From Achatina immaculata (lineage: Eukaryota > Mollusca > Gastropoda > Stylommatophora > Achatinidae): a stretch of DNA of 64,000 nucleotides. Of the stretch, positions 47,951 through 58,891 are shown piece by piece. Where the stretch lies: the NCBI GenBank assembly GCA_009760885.1, contig CM019718.1:32496030-32560029 (forward strand), read 5' to 3'. Every line of letters starts with the position of its first letter. Within the stretch, counting starts at the first letter, position 1. The notes beneath the pieces were generated by a model. That model searched no databases and was not told the DNA's origin. It worked only from the letters and a program-made list of their open reading frames with translations. The position numbers were made by a program, and so were the translations under genes.

Positions 47951-48864
47951 CGTATGGATGGAAAATTAGATAGATTATGAACAGAGTGATTCTTGTGATA
48001 GTGATGGTAATAATACATTACTGTGACTTTTCTTCATATCTCGAAGTTTTTGTGGGGGTTTTTTTTTAAAATATATCAAAATGAAGCCTTTCAGTGAGCT
48101 GTCACGATAAGCTTATCCATAGGCTCCATAACGGAGGGAACACGTTCATCCGTAACTGGCCAATACCAAGCATTTTTTTTTAAAATGAGGTCGAGTCTAG
48201 ATCGCACCAGATGACATACCTCCGTCTCCCATTTAATAACTTCCATGGCCGAATGCCGAAATGCTGGTTGTTTTGTCGACTTCTTCAGAACCCAGGTTTC
48301 TGTTACATAAATCCAAACTGAAGTTTATCTTAATGAAACAGCTAAACTGACCAAACACATTATTTATTACCAGCTGTTCCCTTAAATATCACAGAAGTTG
48401 GATGTCGTCACAAAATGAACACCATTTCTCCATATACAGGGCCTAACACTCTACAATAATAACCGCTTATTCATCCGCGACGTGGAAATAGGTCACGGAA
48501 CTTTTTTTTTTTTCATTTCTATCAGACCGTTTCTAATTTTGTGTGTATTAGTGTGGGTGACCTTGTCAGAGCCTGGTCGCCAGATATAGGTCTGACTCAT
48601 ATTTCTTCCATATTTGCATATTTATTCGGGAACGCCGTGTATAAATATTTATACGGTCACACTCCTACCTTACTCTCCCCCCCCCCCCCGCCTCCTATAC
48701 GGGACTTTAAACGGAAAGCGGACATACAAAAGGTATGTACACTAATGCATTCATTAATCCCGTAAACGGGACTACTGTACGGAGAGAGTGTTATATATAA
48801 ATATTTGCCTACGAAAAAGTGCATATAAATGTTCAAGTGAAGTTAGAGAATGTAGCCACAGAGG

Positions 48865-48866
<2 letters not shown>
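47951..48866. other. no gene seen
   Basis: Unique-looking sequence with poly-T near 48174 and 48502 and poly-C near 48678. Confidence 0.5.
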
Positions 48867-48912
<46 letters not shown>

Positions 48913-49105
48913 AATAGTACATAAAACTGTTTTCTTCTGACAAACAATTGGAGGCGAGGAAAGGAGGAAAGTAAGAGGAAAATAAGACTCATCGTATTCA
49001 TCATCATCATCATCATCATCATTTGCTAAATCACTAAAGACGTTTGGCATAAAGATCTATGGTTTGTTGTATGCCATTGCTTTCACTGTCTCCCCCCCCC
49101 CCCCC
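48867..49105. repeat. (ATT)n and (ATC)n microsatellites, poly-C
   Basis: ATT run 48867-48912, ATC run 48999-49022, C run near 49092-49107. Confidence 0.93.
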
Positions 49106-49379
49106 CCATGTAGATGTGTTAGCTGTTCAGATTTTGACGTCTGTCAATCTTTGTCGTCGTCAGCCTCTTCTCTTATCGTTTTTTCTTGAGCTTTTCTCTC
49201 ATGAACTACAGATATGAGTTCAAGCGGGGACCAGTGTGGGCACCTTAGTTCCAGCAAGAACTACTACTTAGTTCCAGCAAGAACTACTATCGCCAACACA
49301 AATAGGATGATTTTTACCTTATTTAACATCGTTCTTATCGTCGTTTCTTTCAGCGCTGGGGCTGCAGCACGGCTCTTCG

Positions 49380-49600
49380 AGCCAGCTGACTGTAGCTGAT
49401 CATAACCCTGTCCTATCTCTCTCCCAGTAGCAAGCTGTCTAACTAACTGGATGATCTCGCCGAGGTCCTCATGGTAGTGGAGCCTGTCGGAAAGTCTGCC
49501 TTTTTGTGAAGTTGGTGGGGGGGGGGTCCATTCCTATCCTCACGTTCGACATTATAAACCTACTTTTATTTCAAACCGACGCTTGTGTCCCAACATCTTC
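49380..49600 (+). mobile_element. R2 dispersed repeat
   Basis: Contains gctgatcataaccctgtcct, cctcatggtagtggagcctg and the end catcttcatggcttcggttg. Its terminal ~32 bp continue as the tandem array to the right. Confidence 0.72.
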
Positions 49601-50412
49601 ATGGCTTCGGTTGCTAGTTTCCCCAACATCTTCACGGCGTCGGTTGCTAGTTTCCCAACATCTTCACGGCATCGGTTGCTAGTTTCCCAACATATTCATG
49701 GCATCGGTTGCTAGTTTCCCAACATCTTCACGGCATCGGTTGCTAGTTTCCCAACATCTTCACGGCATCGGTTGCTAGTTTCCCAACATCTTCACGGCGT
49801 CGGTTGCTAGTTTCCAAACATCTTCACGGCGTCGGTTGCTAGTTTTCCAACATCTTCACGCCATCGGTTGCTAGTGTCCCAACATCTTCACGACGTCGGT
49901 TGCTAGTGTCCCAACATCTTCACGGCGTCGGTTGCTAGTGTCCCAACATCTTCACGACGTCGGTTGCTAGTGTCCCAACATCTTCACGGCGTCGGTTGCT
50001 AGTGTCCCAACATCTTCACGGCGTCGGTTGCTAGTGTCCCAACATCTTCACGGCGTCGGTTGCTAGTGTCCCAACATCTTCACGACGTCGGTTGCTAGTG
50101 TCCCAACATCTTCACGACGTCGGTTGCTAGTGTCCCAACATCTTCACGGCATCGGTTGCTAGTTTCCCAACATCTTCACGGCGTCTGCTGCTAGTGTCCC
50201 AACATCTTCATGGCGTCGATTGCTAGTTTCCCAACATCTTCATGGCGTCGATTGCTAGTTTCCCCAACATCTTCATGGCGTCGATTGCTAGTTTCCCAAC
50301 ATCTTCCCGACGTCGGTTCCTAGTGCCAACATCTTCACGACGTCGGTTGCTAGTGCCATCATCTTCACGACATCGGTTGCTAGTGCCATCATCTTCACGA
50401 CGTCGGTTGCGA
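49590..50412. repeat. 32-bp minisatellite derived from the R2 end, about 26 copies
   Basis: Units of cccaacatcttcacggcgtc plus ggttgctagtgt. The first unit is the natural end of the adjoining R2 copy. Followed by a poly-C run. Confidence 0.95.
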
Positions 50413-50785
50413 AGAACACCCCCCCCCCCCCCAAATCTTTATCCAGAGTAAATCACGACCAGTCAAAAATGGCGGCCAAACATTTTGCTTATTACAAGAA
50501 ACGTTCTATCAACTCACGCAATCATCAAACAGCAACGAGAAAGGACAGAATGTAGATAACGCGTACAAGAAAAGAAAGACAAACTTGGATTTCAAGAGAT
50601 AAGTAAGATTAATGATAACAAGAAGAATAATAGTTATCAGTAGAATGAGGAAAATTATATATTTCCTCACTACAAAGCTTTGACAACTCCAAAATGTATA
50701 TTTTACTGTAGGCTAAACTAAAGTGGTCAAAGTACCGTTTTATACAGGACAGTCTCATATTTGGATTTGTTCCGGGAATCGTTTT
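50413..50785. other. no gene seen
   Basis: Poly-C run, then AT-rich unique-looking sequence. Confidence 0.5.
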
Positions 50786-50797
50786 ATTTCAGGCCGG

Positions 50798-51900
50798 CGC
50801 TGCTGGCGAGATTCTTCAGCTGCTGTATGTAGGGTGAAACTCCTCCCGGCCAATGAAGAAAAATGCAATTAGGGTTGCCGCGCAGCGCCGCCGTGGAAAA
50901 GGTGAAGGAAAGAATTAAGTGAAGTAACCAGTAGTCTCGAGGTCAGGACTACTTAAATCACGGCACCTCTGCTCTAGAGGCTAGCCACGTCCTATATACA
51001 CTCATACTAGGGCATATTGCCTAAACCGGCTTAACCCAGGGGTTAAACTAAGACACTGTTGGCGAGATTCTTCGGCTGCCGCGCGTAAGGTGAAACTCCT
51101 CCCGGCCAATGAAGAAAATGCGAAAATGTGATTAGGCGCTGCTGTGAAAAGGTGATGGAAGTGAAGTTTAAACGGTATGTCCAGTAGTCTCGCGGCGAGA
51201 GCTACTCATACCACGGCACCTCTTCTACTAGAAGCCGGCCACGTCCGATATACACTTATACTGGTGAAATATGCCTAAACCGGCTTAACCCAGGGGTGAA
51301 ACTTGATGACAATTCATGTCACGGTACCTCCGCTCTAGAGGTCGGTCACGTCCTAAATACCCCCATACTGGGATAATACGCCTAAACCGGCTTAACCCAG
51401 GGGTGAAATTTACTAGTGGCGAGGATTCGTCCCCTTGGACAAAAGCTCTGCCCTGGTCACAACTAGGGAGGGTAGCGGCCACGACCACAAAATGCTAAAG
51501 TCGAAGACACTAGACCAGTGCAGTCTAGATAAGCAACCACCTCTCACTCGACGGGGATATATGCGTATCTTAATCACGCTGAGGTTTTCCGGCAAGAAAG
51601 TCCAACGCTGGACTGGATGGGCAACCACCTCTCATCCGGCGGGGATATACTAATATGCAAAACACGTTGAGGTTTTCCGGTGAGAAAGTCTAGATTAAAC
51701 TGGTGTAACGAAAACCACGGTGTCACGCAATCCCGCTTCTGAGACCCACCGAAAATACAGGCTCAAGCCTGAATAAACTCTGAACCTCTTGTGGTCCTCT
51801 CTGGGACCACAGGAGGACCACAGGACCTATCAAGGACCACAGGAGTAAATTCAGTAGGATCATGGGGCGGTCTTGGTGGTAGAAGCGAACGAAGAAGAAG
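50798..51900 (+). mobile_element. R1 element, long form with duplicated head
   Basis: 1103 bp between atttcaggccgg (50786-50797) and atttcaggtcgg (51901-51912), a 12-bp TSD with one mismatch. A head of about 260 bp is present twice (50798 and about 51058 onward), each with ctcctcccggccaatgaag. The remainder follows the reference copy at 30079. Confidence 0.93.
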
Positions 51901-52114
51901 ATTTCAGGTCGGGACGCCTAAATGTTTCCAAGTGTAAACCCCACCCCCCCCCCCCCCGCCCCGTAATTTCCCGTATTCTCATTATTTTGTTATCGCATCA
52001 TGTTCGGGGGGAAAACCCCATAATTTTGAATATGATCTTAGTGGACATGTTGCTGTTTTAAAGACAATTCACTCTGTAGAGAAATACAAGTAGATTTTAG
52101 ACTGGCATGGACCA

Positions 52115-52230
52115 GAGAGGGAGAGGGGGGAGAGAAAGAGAGGGAAGGATAGAGAGGGAAAGAGAGAGAAAGATAGAGAGAGAGAGAGAGAGGGAGAGGG
52201 GGAAAGAAAGAGGGGAAGGAGAGAGAGGGA
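52115..52230. repeat. GA-rich simple repeat
   Basis: Interrupted GAGAGGGA runs on +. Confidence 0.9.
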
Positions 52231-52318
52231 AAGAGATTGATTGATTGATTGATTGATCTTTATTTCAAAAGGGTTAAGAATTGGGCACGCAGGCCCGTCT
52301 GACATTCTGCCCTTTATC
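52230..52318 (-). mobile_element. LINE 3'-end fragment with (ATCA)n tail, inverse
   Basis: Reverse complement of the piece at 45008-45100, including tail and truncation point. Confidence 0.78.
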
Positions 52319-53189
52319 ATAACATCTGTCACTCTATTCCAGACATTCTACAAATATGCTGTTCATATAACAAACATAATTAACATTGAAGCTGAGAGAC
52401 ATAAAATAAAATATAACATTTACGTTTCGCTCTTAAACATTCACTCAGTACAGAAGTAACTACATACATTATAAATGACTATCTACTAAACAAAATTTTG
52501 GGGACTATTCAGAAAACAATTAATTGTATTCGGTGTCTGTAAGAGCAGTTTAAGATAACTTTTAAGTTTTATAATTCATGAGAGAGAAAGATAGAGAGAG
52601 AGAGAGAGGTCAGACTTGCATATGTGTGAGTAAAGTTATAAACCAGCCATACTGACTAAAATTTTTGGGTTAAAATTTAACTTTAACCACCTCAAATCCA
52701 TTCCCTCTCTTGGCTCAAGTGTCCCGTATATCAGAAATGAGGAAATGTGGTCAGTTTATATGAAAGAACGTATTTGTTACAAGGCTTAGTAAAATCGTTT
52801 CTCTGAACTGTCTGACGGTCTCTCACCCGCCCTCCCTTGACACAGCTGTGACATCACAGACTTCAGACTGACAATGAAAACATCAGAAAATCTTCGCGTC
52901 AAAAGATGCAACGGTACATCACTGACATACAACATAACGTAAACAATCATGGCGGACATGCGATTTTCGTCATCAAGATGGCCGCACTCTTTGTACGTTG
53001 CCCAATTATTTGCTTAAACTTATTCTTAAAAGGAGGTTGGCTTTACTTTCTAATGCTCTCTCTTTTTTCTTGCTTCATTTAAGACTAAGAAAAACACTTT
53101 GGTTTATTCTGTTTTCTGTACTTGATATTTGAATGTTTTTGAACTAGATTTGTCCACAGACACTTCCAAAACATTCACAACAAGAGTGC
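52319..53189. other. no gene seen
   Basis: Mostly AT-rich unique-looking sequence with a short GA run near 52580. Confidence 0.5.
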
Positions 53190-53200
53190 GAACACATACA

Positions 53201-53234
<34 letters not shown>

Positions 53235-53405
53235 CATACATATATACATACATATGCATACATACATACATACATACATATGCATACATACATATGCATA
53301 CATACATACATATATACATATATACATACATACATACATACATATGCATACATACATATGCATGCATACATACATACATACATAATACATACATGCATGC
53401 ATGCA
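53190..53405. repeat. (CATA)n microsatellite
   Basis: CATACATA with TATA and GCAT interruptions. Confidence 0.97.
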
Positions 53406-53429
53406 TACACTGTGGTACCGAGTACTAAA

Positions 53430-53960
53430 CATATTCATAAGTTATGGTAGTTGTGATATTCTTGGTGATATTACTGTGATATGGTGATATGTTTGGTGAA
53501 AGTACTGTGATAGATGATAATATTCTTGATGATAATACTGTGACAAGTAATGGTGATATTATTGATGATATTATTGATGACAGTACTGTAATAGATAATG
53601 GTGATGTTCTTGATGATACTACTGTTATGGTAACGTTATTGATGACAGTACTGTGAAAGATAATAGTGATGTTATTGATGATAGTTCCGTGACAGATAAC
53701 GGTAATATTCTTGATGATATTACTGTTATAGATGATGGAGATGTATCTGGTGATAGTACTGTGATACATAATTATGTTATTCTTGATGAGAGATATCTGT
53801 GAAAGATAATAGTGATGTTATTGATGATAGTTCCGTGACAGATAATGGTAATATTCTTGATGATATTACTGTGATAGATGATGGAGATGTATCTGGTGAT
53901 AGTACTGTGATACATAATTATGTTATTCTTGATGAGAGATATTGGTGATATTTCTGGCGA
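53430..53960. repeat. diverged GAT/ATT-rich tandem repeats with a 146-bp direct duplication
   Basis: Many imperfect units with gatgatattactgtgatag. A 146-bp block is duplicated head to tail (53653-53798, 53799-53944). Confidence 0.85.
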
Positions 53961-54290
53961 TAGACAGTTGTGATATTATTGGTGATAATTAATCGTCTGT
54001 GAAGTATAATGATAGCATCCTTGTGATATATAAAGGTAATGTTCCCTTTGACTGAAACTTGTGATATGAGATGGTATATAATGATAGAAGGTGATGATAT
54101 ATAATGATATAAAGTGGTGATATGTAATGATATAATGTGTTGATATATAAAGATAGACGGTGATGATATATAATCTTAGAAGGTGATAATATGTAACGAC
54201 GATAACTGGCTCTGATGATATTCTACAACGTACATGCAGGCTTTGATATCCTTCTTTGTCTGAAAGAAACGTTCACCTATTGCGTAAACT
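53961..54290. other. AT-rich, no gene seen
   Basis: Further loosely repeated gatatataatgatag-type sequence. Confidence 0.5.
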
Positions 54291-54294
54291 AGGA

Positions 54295-54560
54295 AAAAAA
54301 AAGTAGGAGCATCTTTATTACTTAACGATTACATGCGAACGAAGAAGAAGAAGAAGAAGAGACTTAACGATTACAAAGTTGTGACCTTAATCATATAAAA
54401 AACATACTCTCCTCTCTCTATTTCTTCGTCTTGTATGTTCTTGTATGATTAAGGCTCACGCCGAAACGTCACAACTTTGTAGTTGTTAAGTAATAAAGCT
54501 GCTCCTACATTTTTCCTAGTTTATACATTCTGTTATCACAGCTTTACTCACAGCTTTAGT
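54295..54560. mobile_element. R3 foldback element, copy 2
   Basis: Arms match R3 copy 1: left has catctttattacttaacg and gtgaccttaatcatataaaa, right has tgtatgattaaggctcacgc and gttaagtaataaagctgctc. The left arm is split by the R1 micro-insertion at 54334-54361. Confidence 0.82.
54334..54361 (+). mobile_element. R1 micro-insertion (28 bp) with TSD
   Basis: tgcgaacgaagaagaagaag plus a few bases, equal to the last ~27 bp of R1, between two copies of acttaacgattaca (54320-54333 and 54362-54375). An extreme 5' truncation. Confidence 0.92.
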
Positions 54561-54751
54561 GCAGTGCTTCATGTATGGTTTTATACTAGTAGTTACACGC
54601 TAATTATTGTATGTTACTACGTAGAGCTATTACTCTTCTGCTCCTCTCTTGTTTGTTTTACACATCTCCTTCGTATGTGGCTCGCACTATACTGTACCCT
54701 CTCTTTCATTCTTCGTTTCTTTGTTATATCACTGTATTTTATATCCCAACT

Positions 54752-55029
54752 CTCTCTCTCTCTCTCTCTCTCTCTGAACCTTAAGTGCCCAGGGCACATG
54801 GGGCTTCCGCAAGGGTTTTCCACAAATGCCTGTCCTTCGCCTTTTTTTCTGCTCTTGCCCAGGTGAGCCCTCTATTGCTCAACATCCCTTCTGTTGTTCT
54901 TCTCCATGTCTCTTTTGGTCTACCCTTATGCATGATCGTAAAAGACGACTAAGGAGGGTTCAGCATAGGGCCAGCAACCCTATCTGGTAAAAAAACTATC
55001 ATACTGCTACAGAAACGGAAGCAAGGGAA
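54752..55029 (-). mobile_element. LINE-A copy, severely shortened, with (GA)n tail
   Basis: The 3' end up to about 54926 matches 5192-5340 of LINE-A. The other ~100 bp (with aggagggttcagcataggg) are not in the 5.1-kb copy. A perfect 11-bp TSD atatcccaact flanks the whole (54741-54751 and 55030-55040), so both parts arrived as one insertion. Confidence 0.88.
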
Positions 55030-55040
55030 ATATCCCAACT

Positions 55041-56009
55041 ATGTGTGCTATTTTCATACCAAAACATATACATACATACATACGGAGCGGGGTGGGGCGG
55101 GGCGGGGGTCTTAACAGCATTGTGGGTCCTGGGTAAAGCTGTGCACTGGGGCCCCCGCCTACTCATGACAATGTTTGAATCACGGGGCCCCTGGACAATT
55201 GCTAGTGTGCCCGTGTGTTAAGACGGTGCTGCATACACACACTCACACAAGCATACACACACTCTCTTACTCACTGACACATACACACAGATAAACAAAC
55301 ACGCTACGTACTAAAAACCGCTCTATAATAAATACATTAAAAAAAAAAACAGCCACCTATCCCAGCATTCCTCTCTCTTCCTCCACAACAGCGCCCTCTG
55401 TTCTCGGGGTCAACTCGGTTCACGGAGTCTGGCTAAACGATTCATTCAACACAGCACTTCTTGTTTATTATCCCACTTCAAACATAGGTCTTGTTTATTA
55501 TCCGACTCACAAACATCTTATCCATCAAGACGTTGGGGATTTCGAAATTCTTCTACTAATTTTAACTCTGTACTTGTAGATATTTGCTGTTACAACGAGC
55601 AGGCGTGGGTGAAACTCTATCAACAAATGGCGGGCTATTTTTGTGTTGTGGTATCCCAAACTTCAAACTGTGTGTGAATATTTCACTGAAGCAAAGATGA
55701 TTGTGTCATGGGGAAGGCGTTGTTATCAGAACAAGCGAGAAATAGATGGCCAAGATCCTGTTATGAACATCATCTTTTCACTATGCTTTTAGTAGCAAAC
55801 TTCTTCGATTTTGTTTTTGTTTTTGTTTTTTTTTTAGTTTTTATACGCGATGTGTTGAAGTATGCCAGCATAACCCACTCATCATCCAACTTCTCTGTTC
55901 TTCAAGGGTCTCATGAGGAGTAATGCAGAGGACACGGATCTACATTTCAGAGAAGGTCAAATAATGAGAATACAATTTAAAAAAAAAAAAAATTCTTTAT
56001 GCACTGATC
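55041..56009. other. no gene seen
   Basis: G-rich patch near 55085-55106 and (CA)-rich patch near 55228-55290. No supported gene. Confidence 0.45.
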
Positions 56010-56250
56010 TAGGCCAGAGGTATCCAATTAGTGGCCAGAGGGCTGCATCCGGCCCGCGAGGTTATTATGGAAATATAATTTATCTGATTGAAACCAAAAC
56101 ATCTTTGAAATGTATAAGAAAACAATTTTTTTTAAAGACTTGAATAAAATAAAAATCACTTCATAACTGTCACTTATTCTTATTTTTATGTGAGTTAGCA
56201 AAAACTGGTTAGCAAAAAGTAGTTGATTTATATGTGGCCCGCTGGTCGGA
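56010..56250. mobile_element. possible hAT-like nonautonomous element
   Basis: The left edge has ccagaggtatccaattagtg and catccggcccgcgagg; the right has tgtggcccgctggtcgga. GGCCCGC blocks near both ends are typical of some hAT-derived elements. No transposase. Confidence 0.45.
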
Positions 56251-56556
56251 TTTCCTCTTACATTTATGACCCTTGAGGTCACATCAGGTCTAGGGAAAGA
56301 TTTCTCGACGGGAAATGTACGGCTACTATTCGGGGCAGAGGAGAGACGCCCAATTTCTGGCTAATCTGTAAGGATACGTAAATAACTGGGTTTTTTTTCC
56401 TATAGGACAGTGGCTCTGAAACCAAAATTTATGTTACTAGTGCACCAACCAGTGCACCAACCAATGCACTGGCCGGCCCTCACGGAGTCACCTTTTTTTT
56501 AACATAACTCTGTTATATATATATAATTCTGAGTACTGAAACCGGGGTCCTGATAC

Positions 56557-56805
56557 TGACAAGGGCATTTAACGTGGCCCTGACAAGGGCATTTAACGTG
56601 GCCCTGACAAGGGCATTTAACGTGGCCCTGACAAGGGCATTTAACGTGGCCCTGACAAGGGCATTTAACGTGGCCCTGACAAGGGCATTTAGACGTGACG
56701 CTGACAAGGGCATTTAGACGTGACGCTGACAAGGGCATTTAGACGTGTCGCCGACAATGACATTTAGATGTGGCGCTGACAAGGGCATTTGGACGTGACG
56801 CTGAG
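56557..56805. repeat. 24/25-bp minisatellite, about 10 copies
   Basis: 24-bp units gacaagggcatttaacgtgg plus ccct on the left; 25-bp units with tttagacgtgacgct on the right. Confidence 0.94.
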
Positions 56806-56930
56806 TGCAGATTCTAAATAGAAGAGTGATCAAAGTTTCACTCATCAGCCACTCAACAGCCACTCAACAGCTGAAGATTAGATAGCATCTCTATTTTTCA
56901 GAAATTATTAAGAAGCGTCGTTCATGGAAG

Positions 56931-56934
<4 letters not shown>

Positions 56935-56973
<39 letters not shown>
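56935..56973. repeat. (CT)n microsatellite
   Basis: Uninterrupted CT run of about 38 bp. Confidence 0.97.
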
Positions 56974-56975
<2 letters not shown>

Positions 56976-57189
56976 CCAGGAAGATAACAGATAACAACCA
57001 AAGTTTACTCGACCTGTCAGATGCCGCCTTGGAATGTCACTTGACGAACCCGAGGAAAGTGCAGCTTGATATAGTTCCGAGACCCGCCAACCCCCACAAC
57101 CCGCAACCCCCGACCCCCTCTTTTGCTTTATGTCTCTTCTATATCCCGCACTAGGGGAGGGGGGGGGGTTGAACACGCTGTCTGATTTG

Positions 57190-57470
57190 GCAATCAGCGG
57201 CCCATAGCTGACATGCTAGCGTCAGGGTTGGCGAACCCCTCTCCCCCAACTCTCCGTTGGTGCCCCCAGTACCAGGCCTTGCGAGGCTAAAATGGCCATA
57301 GCTCCCCCCCCCCCCCACGGTGGTGGAGTCTGCTAAAGAAGTATTGCACGCCCCCTGCTTTTTACTGGAACTAAAGGTGTGAAAAAAAAATAGCCACCGT
57401 TTTCCTCTCCCAAATCGAACTCATATTAAGCTTCAACATCTTCACTGCGCCGGCTCCTCTCAGGCAAAGG
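57190..57470 (+). mobile_element. R2 dispersed repeat
   Basis: Contains gctgacatgctagcgtcagg, ctaaagaagtattgcacgcc and tcttcactgcgccggctcct in the R2 order. Confidence 0.75.
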
Positions 57471-58412
57471 ACCGAGCTAGACTGGAGAAATTATGTGGAA
57501 ATTGGAAATGCTGAAAACCACAGACGAACTGTCGCATATGGGAGAGAAATTGGTGCCGATGTCTGAACCAACGACAGCGAAGAAGTAGAAGACCTGCTCG
57601 TAGCTACGGTGAGATTGAAGAAGAAGAAGAAGAAGAAGAAGAAAGAAAGAAGGAAGGAAGGAAGGAACACTGACCTCAAATCAGCTGGTCTTTCAAGACC
57701 TATTTTCGTTTGCATTGTCCCATTCTGAAATACAGAAGCACAGAAGCATTTGCTTGGGCGTATGTGTAGCACAGCAGGTAGAAAACTGTCATCTTGAGAG
57801 AAACAACTATACAATCCCATAGAACATAAGAGAGATATACCCCTTCCTCTGGCAATAGTGAACTTTGACATGTCCACTCATCGTTACGGGATATTTGTTA
57901 CGTGTTTATTTGTCCTTCACTGGCAGTTACGCGGAGGTACGTCTCGCCCTGCATACAGGTAATTCTCCGATTCACTAATTGTGTCCCACAGCCATTTTTT
58001 ACAGTTGGGTTGATAAGACAGCCGCTATAACTAATCCTCAGTTTATTGCCACGCAAGAGAAACAACTCGTTATTAACTGCTCTACACCGTTCTTTAAGAC
58101 AAGAGGAGGAGTGCGAAAGCGGGATATCTCGACAGACTGACCAAGTGGCACTGAGAAAAAGATTTTAAACTGACAGGAGACACCACGAGTTGCACTGGAC
58201 GGGAAAACGTAACAGCCAAAGCTATCCGCTTCTTTCTTTCTTTGTGTCTGCTTCCTACACAATGCATTTGCATCCATCCTCGCATCTTCACATCCTCGCA
58301 TCCACGCATCTTCGCATCCACACATCCACACAACCACACACATGCAGACACACAGACATCCACATTTTTGAAGCGACCAATCATATTTGATCACTTTAAT
58401 CTCTCTTTTCAG
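57471..58412. other. no gene established; (GAA)n and (GGAA)n runs
   Basis: GAA run 57618-57645 and AGGA run to 57666. The 57470-57617 stretch before the GAA run may be another retroelement end but I could not match it. Upstream bZIP exons may lie here; none recognised. Confidence 0.4.
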
Positions 58413-58661
58413 GAAGCAGGTCAGCAGGAGGGGGACGACCTAAACCAGGCTCAGCCTCACGTCATGACGTCATCATCGCTGCCATCAAAGTCGGAAGAAG
58501 AAGAAGAGCGACGAGCAAAGAGCGGCAGAAGCAGCAACAAGGACCCAAAGGACTTTCAGGCAGTTTTAAAGGAGGAGCTTAGGCTGTCAATCATAGCGAA
58601 GAGACACGCCCGTGGGGAGAAGCAGATCAAAATAGAATACGAGGAACCGAAACAGATGGAG
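58413..58661 (+). CDS. bZIP transcription factor (FOS/ATF3/JDP2 family), internal exon with acidic and linker region
   Basis: This exon encodes 83 residues upstream of the DNA-binding domain of a nuclear bZIP factor that would bind CRE/AP-1-type sites as a dimer. It is preceded by a pyrimidine-rich tract and AG (58411-58412) and ends at a good donor, gag|gtcagt (58662). The frame is phase 0 at both ends and joins the basic-region exon without a break. The residues include a Ser-rich stretch after an internal Met (codon 58464), a Glu run, and a segment VLKEELRLSI about 30 residues before the basic region. That segment resembles the VKEELRFAI segment of ATF3 as I remember it, which is why I favour an ATF3-like member. 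The same frame stays open upstream to 58242, but that part is low-complexity Cys/His/Ser sequence and is more likely intron. The N-terminal exon was not found; translation could also start at the internal Met. Confidence 0.78.
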
Positions 58662-58891
58662 GTCAGTGGTTGGATGTTACACTCAAACGATGTGTTACCC
58701 TCATACTGTGTTATGTTACTCTCAGATGATGTTATGTTTGTAACTGTAATAAACTGTTTTATAAAATATGTGTCTTCACATTTTCGATCTTCAGAGGTCA
58801 CTTCTTTGGTGGCGAATGGTAGTTTCATCATCATCATCATCATCATCATCATCCGATATGTTTTTTGTCCCCCCCCCCCCTTCCACTTGTA

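Noticed and set aside
47239..48018. 259-codon Tyr/Ile/His-rich ORF
   Set aside because: Frame through a 16-bp minisatellite.
53104..53438. Tyr/Met/Cys-rich ORFs
   Set aside because: Frames through a CATA microsatellite.
54334..54361. Simple (GAA)n slippage
   Set aside because: The specific gcgaacgaag sequence and 14-bp flanking duplication identify it as an R1 insertion.
57471..57620. Retroelement 3' end before a (GAA)n run
   Set aside because: The sequence does not match R1 or any other LINE end seen here; left unassigned.
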